DNA from: an uncultured Collinsella sp.
GTDB lineage: Bacteria > Actinomycetota > Coriobacteriia > Coriobacteriales > Coriobacteriaceae
Assembly (NCBI GenBank): GCA_900550965.1
Contig: URUC01000033.1
Coordinates: forward strand, 1 to 19,745
Length of the DNA: 19,745 nucleotides
Reading direction: 5' to 3'
Numbering within the stretch: position 1 is the first letter of the stretch; every line of letters starts with the position of its first letter. Under the pieces are notes generated by a model that saw only the letters and a program-made list of their open reading frames with translations, made no database searches and was not told where the DNA came from. Position numbers and translations under genes: made by a program. Shown here one piece after another: positions 14,128-19,745 of this stretch.

Positions 14128-14856
14128 ATGAAGATCATTAAAGCTAAAGACTACGAGGATATGAGCCGCAAGGCCGCCAATATCATCTCGGCGCAGGTTA
14201 TCCTCAAGCCCGACTGTGTGCTGGGCCTTGCCACCGGCTCCACCCCGATCGGTGCCTACAAGCAGCTCGCTGCTTGGTACGAGAAGGGCGACGTCGACTT
14301 TGCCGAGGTCAGCACCTACAACCTGGACGAGTATCGCGGCCTTTCGCACGACGATCCCCAGAGCTATCACTACTTCATGCGTGAGAACTTCTTCGATCAC
14401 ATCAACATCGACCTGAACAACACGCATGTGCCCGACGGTTCCAACCCCGACGCCGCCGCTGCCTGCTCTGAGTACGACAAGATCGTCGCCGCCGCCGGTT
14501 ACCCGGATCTGCAGTTGCTCGGCATTGGCAACAACGGCCACATCGGTTTCAACGAGCCCGATGACCACTTCTCCAAGGGCACGCACTGCGTCGACCTCAC
14601 CGAGAGCACCATTCAGGCCAACAGCCGCCTGTTCGACAGCATCGACGATGTCCCCCGTCAGGCCTACACCATGGGTACCCAGACCATCATGTATGCCCGC
14701 ATGATCCTGGTCGTCGCCAACGGCGAGGCTAAGGCTCAGGCCGTGCATGACATGTGCTACGGTCCGGTTACGCCCACGTGCCCGGCTTCGATCCTGCAGC
14801 TGCACACCAACTGCGTTGTCGTTGCCGACGAGGCCGCCCTTTCGCTCTGCGAGTAG
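14128..14856 (+). CDS. nagB: glucosamine-6-phosphate deaminase
   Basis: 242 aa from ATG 14128, chosen because AAAGGA lies just upstream and the family begins with MKIIKAKDYEDMS-like sequence; a longer in-frame start at 14050 would lie inside the leader. It converts glucosamine-6-phosphate to fructose-6-phosphate and ammonia. Motifs: GLATGSTP substrate loop, NLDEY with Asp67 (general base equivalent), and GIGNNGHIGFNEP with His138 and Glu143. The second Asn of GNNG replaces the Asp of the E. coli enzyme, as I recall for short Gram-positive-type NagB. It opposes GlmM (11949) at the same metabolite pool, which gives a reason for tight control by its structured leader. Confidence 0.96.
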   Translation: MKIIKAKDYEDMSRKAANIISAQVILKPDCVLGLATGSTPIGAYKQLAAWYEKGDVDFAEVSTYNLDEYRGLSHDDPQSYHYFMRENFFDHINIDLNNTHVPDGSNPDAAAACSEYDKIVAAAGYPDLQLLGIGNNGHIGFNEPDDHFSKGTHCVDLTESTIQANSRLFDSIDDVPRQAYTMGTQTIMYARMILVVANGEAKAQAVHDMCYGPVTPTCPASILQLHTNCVVVADEAALSLCE

Positions 14857-14888
14857 CGCGAATCCTGCATCTCGACATAGCCTTGCCT

Positions 14889-14916
14889 AAGGCCTCCGCT
14901 TTGCGGGGGCCTTTTT
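14889..14916 (+). terminator. intrinsic terminator of nagB
   Basis: AAGGCCTCCGC (14889-14899) pairs with GCGGGGGCCTT (14903-14913) with one G-U wobble and a TTT loop, ending in a run of five T (14912-14916). Confidence 0.92.
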
Positions 14917-15304
14917 GCTATCCCTTTCTGTCCACTTGACCAAAATCTTGTCGCAAGCTTGACGAATGCCGGATGCCCAACAGCTTGATTCATTCCATAC
15001 CAGATTCTATGCAAAAATGCCACTAAAAGGTCGTAGACGGTAGCGGGTGCTAGGCGAGTTGAATGACATAGCTGAACCTTGTTCATCTGCGTTACACTGC
15101 CGCTTAGATGGGACAAGCTGACAAGCTCATTTACCTGCTTAAAGACCGATTAGTCGGGGGATTAATAACAATCGGCCCTCGCTGTACAAAAACTTGCCGC
15201 TTGCGTACCAAAAGACAACCTAAAACACAAGGTCGCTCTATACATAGCGCGGCTTGTATGGTCTTGCGGTTACAGTGTCCATACGGTCGAGTTGAGGAGC
15301 GGGC
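14917..15304. other. 388-bp intergenic region upstream of the large regulator
   Basis: No gene supported; more AT-rich than its surroundings. It contains a tandem duplication of GACAAGCT (15112-15127) and CCGATT (15146-15151), which can pair with AATCGG (15170-15175) or, as the shorter CCGA, with TCGG (15154-15157). It also holds an inverted repeat GTATGG/CCATAC (15256-15261 and 15279-15284) close to the regulator's start. These may be promoter and autoregulatory elements, but I find no convincing -35/-10 pair. The ribosome-binding site GAGGAG lies just before 15305. Confidence 0.5.
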
Positions 15305-18304
15305 ATGGTAAACGATTTGAGCAGTATAGACGACCTCGAGCTGATGCCGCTGGGCGGAGGCTATATGGTGCGACGCGAACGCTTGATGAATGAGCTTCTC
15401 GCCAAGGGCCGAAAGGCCGGCATCGTGGTTCTTTATGCGCCCGACGGGTTTGGGAAGACCTCGGTGCTGCTGCAGTACACCCATGAGGTTAAATGCGACC
15501 CGACGCGAGGTCCCGTGCGGATTATCGAGGCCGATCGCGCCACTGGGCGCGAGGTGTTTATGCAGCTCGAGGTGGTTACCGAAGAACTCAAAGACAAACC
15601 GCACTCCCTTATCGCGATTGATAATGTGCCAAACCTCGATCAGCACGATACCGAAGACCTCATCGACAGGATTCGCGGCCTGCGCGCCATGGGGGTAGGG
15701 GTCTTTATCTCCTGCCGTCCTTCAAATCGTCAGCTGATTCATGGGCTGGGCGATTCGGTTAAGATCAATGCGCAGATGCTCAAGGTGCATGCCTATGAGT
15801 ATTCGGCGTGGGCATCGGCGTTTTCGATCAGCACATCGCTCGACTTTTATCAGCTCACGCAGGGCGTGCCCGAGCTCGTTTCGGCATTGCAGACGGGTCT
15901 GTATGGCCAAGGCGACGTAGCCGGTCTGCTCGAAAACGAGATTGTCAACGTATATGGCGCGGCACTTGTCGATCTGGCTTCGCTCGACAATAATGCACTG
16001 TTTTGCGTGGCATGTCTCATGATTTTGATGGGCGAGGGCAATATCGCAGAACTCGAGGCTTGCGGGGTGAGGCTGTCGATGGTCGACCAGTCCTACTTTG
16101 TACGCGACTACCCGATCTTTGGCTTGGATCCCGCCGAGCGGAGTTTTACGTGTCTGGGTACGGAGGATAACGGACGCTTGCGTTTGCGTAAGTTGGTGGC
16201 CGAGGTTCGCCCCGAACTTGTTCCGAGGGCGGCCCGGATTTTGCTTAAGGCGGGCCGATGCGATGCGGCGATGGGCCTGGCTGATGCCTTTTTGGACCGT
16301 GAGGCGGTCCTTGAACTTGCTGGGCAGTATGGGGTCGATCTGGCTCTGACGGGGCACGGGGCCGATATCTGCCGAGCAGCGCTGGGCACGATCGATGCCG
16401 ACGATTCGGCTCCAGAGCCAACGCCTGCCGAGGCGCTTGGCGTATATCTGGCAGCGGTCAGCGTGTCCAATACAAAGCTCGCTCGCTATATGGCATCGGT
16501 CATCGAGCGCGGGGGCGAACGGGCGGCCTGCGAAATAGACCCTGTTTCATGGAGGGTGGCCCAGACACTGACGGCTGTTTGCTATGGGGACAACGGGCTT
16601 GGGCTCCCTACGAACCTGGCCGTGCCAGAAATCGAGACATCCCATACCGCACTCGATATGTTGTCTGCGCATATCGAGATCAAGCGATGCCTGACCGAAC
16701 GGGGAAATGGCGGCGGCGTTCTACAGCAGCTCAAAACGAGCAAGGCCTACGACTGCGAGCTCGACATCGCGGGGATTGTTATACGGGCCGATAGCATGCT
16801 GGTGGAGCTCTTTGACGGGTCGTTTACGGGAACCGACGAGCGCGACGACGAGATGACGGTGGTGCGGGAGGCGCTCGACGTACGTGGGCTTAAGGCGATG
16901 GCTATCTGGGTGCGCATGGTGTTGGCGGCACGGCGGCTCCTTTCCGGCTTGCCGGTAACCGACGACGCGGCGTTCAACGAGCTCGATCGTTTTGCCGTGC
17001 GCATGCGCGACAACCAGATTCAGCTGTTTGGCCTGTTGCTAGAAGGCTGGCAGTCGCTGGCAGAGGGACGGCCGGTTAATGCAAAGTTCCGTGCGGTCCA
17101 AGTGCTCAAACTTGCCGAGGAGTCGATTGCGTACATGCGCGATAACGCATTGCTGCTGGAGCGCGCGGCATATCTGCGTAACACCTCGATGGTTTCGGTG
17201 CGCGAGGAAGCGGAGCTACTCGATATAAGCCAGACGCAGGTTGGTGGAGCGGAGGCCTGGATGGTGGCGCTGCATTTGGCCTGTGCGGGGCGAGATAGCG
17301 ATCTTGCGGCCTGGATGTCCATGAATCGTGCGGGGATTCTAGAGCCATCGTATCGGCTCTTTGCGCGCCTTGCCATGCATTGTCTGGGCGAGCCGGCGGG
17401 CAGGATACGCAAGAAGCTTCCTGTGCGCGAGCTGTCGCGGTACTCGCTGCGCGGCGATTTGGAAGGGGAGGGCGAGCGCCTGTTCCAGGCCGGCGAGGTT
17501 GAAGCCGTTGATACCATCGACCATATCGAGATTCGCATGTTTGGTGCGTTTCGCGCCGAGCGCGACGGGTTTCCCATCACGGACAAAATGTGGCGCCGCA
17601 AGAAGGCGGCGACGCTTGCCGAGCGGCTTGCGCTGGGCATGGATGCGCTCGTCGATCGTGAGACGCTGGCCATGGAGCTGTGGCCCCATGCCGAGTTCAA
17701 TAGCGCCCGCAACAACCTGTACTCGACGATATCGCGCCTGCGTTCGGCCTTGGGGCCGACACCGGACGGCAAGTCGTGTGTGCTGATTCAAAACGAGTGC
17801 ATTGGGCTTAACGGCGATTACGTCAAGACCGATGTACGGCTGTTTGACCAGATAAGCCGCGAGGTTTTGGGAAATCGCACGGGTGCGCGCGGGCCCCATC
17901 TAGTTGAGCTGTGCCTTAAGATTGAGCAGCTTTATGCCGGACCGTTGTATGTTCCCAATGGCTGTAATCCCACCTACTTTTTGCGCATGCGACGCATTAT
18001 GCAGTCAAAGTACATCGATTGCATGATCAAGGGAGCAAATGCCGCTCTAGAAGAAAACGATCTGCAGTCGGCGATTTGGCTGGCGGAGTCGGGGCTTCGG
18101 CAGGAAACGGCGCGCGAGGATATGGTGCGCTGTGCCATGCGCGTCTACAGTGCGGCGGGGCGGCGGCGCGATATCGTCGAGCTATACAGCGGGCATATGC
18201 ACCATCTGAGGGAGCAGGTCAATGGCGTGCCCGAGCCCGAGACGCGGCGCCTATACGAGCGCTTGGTGGAGGGGCGGCTCAATCGCGTGCTGGTCGAGCG
18301 ATAA
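15305..18304 (+). CDS. large STAND-NTPase/BTAD transcriptional regulator
   Basis: 999 aa. The N-terminus resembles MalT-type STAND ATPases: Walker A APDGFGKTS (45-53) and Walker B LIAIDN with Asp106, then an ARC-like region. The middle (~300-735) is long and helical, probably repeat-rich and used for sensing. The DNA-binding part is near the C-terminus: a winged-helix domain (~741-838, starting IEIRMFGAFRAERDG and including LAMELWPHAEFNSARNNLYS) followed by a BTAD helical domain (843 to ~985). In SARP-type activators wHTH-BTAD is usually N-terminal, so this order is reversed. Such proteins are ATP-dependent switches that activate transcription when they bind a ligand. Start ATG 15305 follows GAGGAG. 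It is monocistronic; target genes and ligand are unknown. Confidence 0.85.
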   Translation: MVNDLSSIDDLELMPLGGGYMVRRERLMNELLAKGRKAGIVVLYAPDGFGKTSVLLQYTHEVKCDPTRGPVRIIEADRATGREVFMQLEVVTEELKDKPHSLIAIDNVPNLDQHDTEDLIDRIRGLRAMGVGVFISCRPSNRQLIHGLGDSVKINAQMLKVHAYEYSAWASAFSISTSLDFYQLTQGVPELVSALQTGLYGQGDVAGLLENEIVNVYGAALVDLASLDNNALFCVACLMILMGEGNIAELEACGVRLSMVDQSYFVRDYPIFGLDPAERSFTCLGTEDNGRLRLRKLVAEVRPELVPRAARILLKAGRCDAAMGLADAFLDREAVLELAGQYGVDLALTGHGADICRAALGTIDADDSAPEPTPAEALGVYLAAVSVSNTKLARYMASVIERGGERAACEIDPVSWRVAQTLTAVCYGDNGLGLPTNLAVPEIETSHTALDMLSAHIEIKRCLTERGNGGGVLQQLKTSKAYDCELDIAGIVIRADSMLVELFDGSFTGTDERDDEMTVVREALDVRGLKAMAIWVRMVLAARRLLSGLPVTDDAAFNELDRFAVRMRDNQIQLFGLLLEGWQSLAEGRPVNAKFRAVQVLKLAEESIAYMRDNALLLERAAYLRNTSMVSVREEAELLDISQTQVGGAEAWMVALHLACAGRDSDLAAWMSMNRAGILEPSYRLFARLAMHCLGEPAGRIRKKLPVRELSRYSLRGDLEGEGERLFQAGEVEAVDTIDHIEIRMFGAFRAERDGFPITDKMWRRKKAATLAERLALGMDALVDRETLAMELWPHAEFNSARNNLYSTISRLRSALGPTPDGKSCVLIQNECIGLNGDYVKTDVRLFDQISREVLGNRTGARGPHLVELCLKIEQLYAGPLYVPNGCNPTYFLRMRRIMQSKYIDCMIKGANAALEENDLQSAIWLAESGLRQETAREDMVRCAMRVYSAAGRRRDIVELYSGHMHHLREQVNGVPEPETRRLYERLVEGRLNRVLVER

Positions 18305-18335
18305 AAAACGGGCGCCCGAATCAATCGGACGCCCG
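18303..18335 (-). terminator. intrinsic terminator of the YhbY gene (minus strand)
   Basis: On the minus strand CGGGCG and CGCCCG (outer 6 bp) plus CCGA/TCGG (inner 4 bp, one mismatch between) form a stem followed by six T (A-run 18303-18308 on the plus strand). It directly abuts the stop of the convergent regulator and may serve both genes. Confidence 0.85.
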
Positions 18336-18362
18336 CAGACTACTCGGTATGGCCAGCCGGTT

Positions 18363-18662
18363 TTAGACGAGCTTGATCTTCTCGATATCCTTGCGCGAGG
18401 ACTCGCGATACAGCGAGAACTTACGGCCGATGACCTGGACGACCTCGGCGTGGCAGCGCTCAGCGAGCTCTTCGGCGGCCTCGCGGGCAGAAAGGCTGGA
18501 GCCATCGAGCACGGAGCACTTAACGAGCTCGTGCTTCTCCAGGTAGGCGACCGTCTGCTCGACGGTGCCCTCGTTGACATCGGACTTACCGATGATGATG
18601 GCGGGGTTGAGGTGATGGGCCATGCTGCGAAGCTGCTTGACCTGGGCTCCTGTCAGTGCCAT
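18363..18662 (-). CDS. yhbY: YhbY family RNA-binding protein (CRM domain)
   Basis: 99 aa, the normal size for this single-domain family. It begins MALTGAQVKQLRSMAHHLNP, contains IIIGKSDVNEG and ends with the CRM signature IGRKFSLYRES, whose Gly-rich loop contacts RNA. YhbY proteins associate with pre-50S ribosomal subunits and aid assembly. ATG 18662 has only a weak purine-rich site (GAAAGCGAGAA) upstream. It is convergent with the large regulator and ends in its own terminator. Upstream lies the broken methyltransferase gene on the same strand, 158 bp away. No confident promoter is visible in that gap, which carries a GC hairpin (CCCCG/CGGGG around 18692-18704). Confidence 0.92.
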   Translation of the reverse strand: MALTGAQVKQLRSMAHHLNPAIIIGKSDVNEGTVEQTVAYLEKHELVKCSVLDGSSLSAREAAEELAERCHAEVVQVIGRKFSLYRESSRKDIEKIKLV

Positions 18663-18820
18663 GGGTTCTCGCTTTCTATGTATGGGGCGCCCCGCGACGG
18701 GGCCTTAATCTACGTGAGCTGTCCCACGATAGCGCAGGAACGGCGCGGTGTGGGGCGCGTTTGCCCAGTTCAAAAAGAATGCGGATGCCGAGTGAGTGGG
18801 CGGCGTGGGCTGCGAACAAG

Positions 18821-19707
18821 CTATGAGCTGGGCGCAGAGACTGGCTCCCATGCAATAAATGCCCAACGAACCTTGCGGACGTGGTCGAGCATGTAGCGTC
18901 CCTGCGGCACACCCTTGGAGTCTGGCTCACCGGCATGGGGGTTCTCGATCATGTGCTGGGCGATGTAATCGCGCAGGCGGTCGATCTTATCCTCGTTGCC
19001 ATGTTCGAGCATACGGGAAAAATCCGCCACACCTGCCTCAAGGCTATCGAAGGTGTCGCGTCGAGGCGATTCAAAGTATGTAACCTGCGGCAGGGCACCC
19101 ATCTGAATGAGGATATTAAAAGCATACACAAAGCCATTACTGCAGGTAACCGAGGCACCGATGGCGTTCATCAGGTGCAGATCATAGCGCGGGCTGGAGT
19201 TAGCGACCATCGTGACAGCACAACGCCGACGAGCCGTTCGATCAAGCTTGGCAAGCGCATCTTTTAGGTTGGTCGTGGTGACAGAGCGACTGGCAAAGGC
19301 AGCATCTACCGCTTTCGCGACCGGTCCAACCAAATCCCAATCATCATCCCAAGCAAGCTCAAGCGGCGTTATGCGCCCCTCGAGCCGTAATACTCAATGC
19401 CGGCATCAAGGGTGCCCAACATAGCGGGGGAGAAGTCGGCTGCAATCACAGGATGCCCAGCCTGAGCAAGCGGAATAGCAATCGACCCAGCTCCACACCC
19501 CATATCAAGCACGGATTCACCAGGCTTTAACGCCAACAGCTTAATAAAGTCCCGGGCATACGGAGCAGTCTCAAGCGGCCGAAAATGCCGAGCCCTTTTA
19601 TCCCACTCAAAAGAATCATCAGCCCGCCGCCGACCAGCCTGCAGGCGCATCCATTCGCCATTCCAATCAGCGGAAAGAAGCTCAGAGCGAGCGTCCCCAT
19701 CAACCAC
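18821..19707 (-). pseudogene. SAM-dependent class I methyltransferase, frameshifted
   Basis: Start GTG 19707 follows AGGAGG at 7-nt spacing; a TTG at 19728 is an alternative. The N-terminal frame carries the SAM-binding motif VLDMGCGAGSIAIPLAQAG and then ADFSPAMLGTLDAG, and stops early at 19369 after EYYGSRGA. Shifting frame at about 19384 restores a sensible sequence, LEGRITPLELAWDDDWDLVG, which joins the second open frame down to the stop at 18821. A single missing base in the Tyr-Gly-Leu-Glu codons (GGCTCGAG where GGCCTCGAG would keep frame) explains the break. The intact protein would be about 295 aa. Either a recent pseudogene or a sequencing error; the substrate is unknown. Confidence 0.8.
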
Positions 19708-19745
19708 GGGCCAACCTCCTAGCAACAAAAAAGCGACTCCTCCCA

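Noticed and set aside
15131..15646. 171-codon minus-strand open frame overlapping the regulator start
   Set aside because: No ribosome-binding site and no recognisable domain; antisense to the N-terminal STAND domain, which is clearly coding.
18663..18820. Small gene between yhbY and the methyltransferase
   Set aside because: No open frame with a ribosome-binding site that is not antisense or overlapping; only a GC hairpin is visible.

Overview
The window is a GC-rich (about 60%), gene-dense stretch of bacterial chromosome. Gene content and protein style (DUF6110-type small membrane protein plus metal P-type ATPase, a very large STAND/BTAD regulator, the rplM-rpsI-glmM order) suggest a Coriobacteriia actinobacterium, most likely Collinsella or a close relative. 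This placement is recognition and inference, not a database result.

Left part (1-4682): a PchR/YbtA-like AraC-family regulator reads leftward off the window edge. It diverges from two translationally coupled ABC half-transporters (exporter fold, probably one heterodimer). The set resembles AraC-controlled siderophore or metal-chelate transport loci. Next (4684-7257) comes a metal-handling operon: promoter, near-perfect palindrome, leader with three consecutive stem-loops, a small DUF6110-like membrane protein, and a P1B-like ATPase with YSC where CPC or SPC is usual, closed by a hairpin terminator. A compact RelB-like antitoxin/PIN toxin module follows (7262-8196), with a clear promoter and a perfect 19-bp operator-like repeat. 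A small unknown protein is encoded convergently.

Middle (8807-9910): ssrA (tmRNA) with promoter, leader hairpins and strong terminator. Then 574 bp hold no gene but two kinds of repeat: a palindromic element carrying sequence antisense to the tmRNA T-arm, and about 3.5 copies of a degenerate 62-bp tandem repeat. A patatin-like lipase comes next.

Housekeeping block (10890-14916): promoter, rplM-rpsI, strong terminator, glmM, a stand-alone glucose-type PTS EIIA, and nagB. GlmM (cell-wall GlcN-P synthesis), EIIA (sugar uptake/signalling) and NagB (GlcN-6-P breakdown) meet at the amino-sugar/glycolysis branch point. nagB has a roughly 240-nt structured leader in which an upstream segment is complementary to the Shine-Dalgarno and start codon, so it is a candidate translational riboregulator.

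Right part (14917-19745): a 388-bp spacer, a 999-aa STAND-NTPase/BTAD transcription regulator, a convergent YhbY-type ribosome-assembly protein with its own terminator, and a SAM-dependent methyltransferase gene broken by one apparent single-base deletion.
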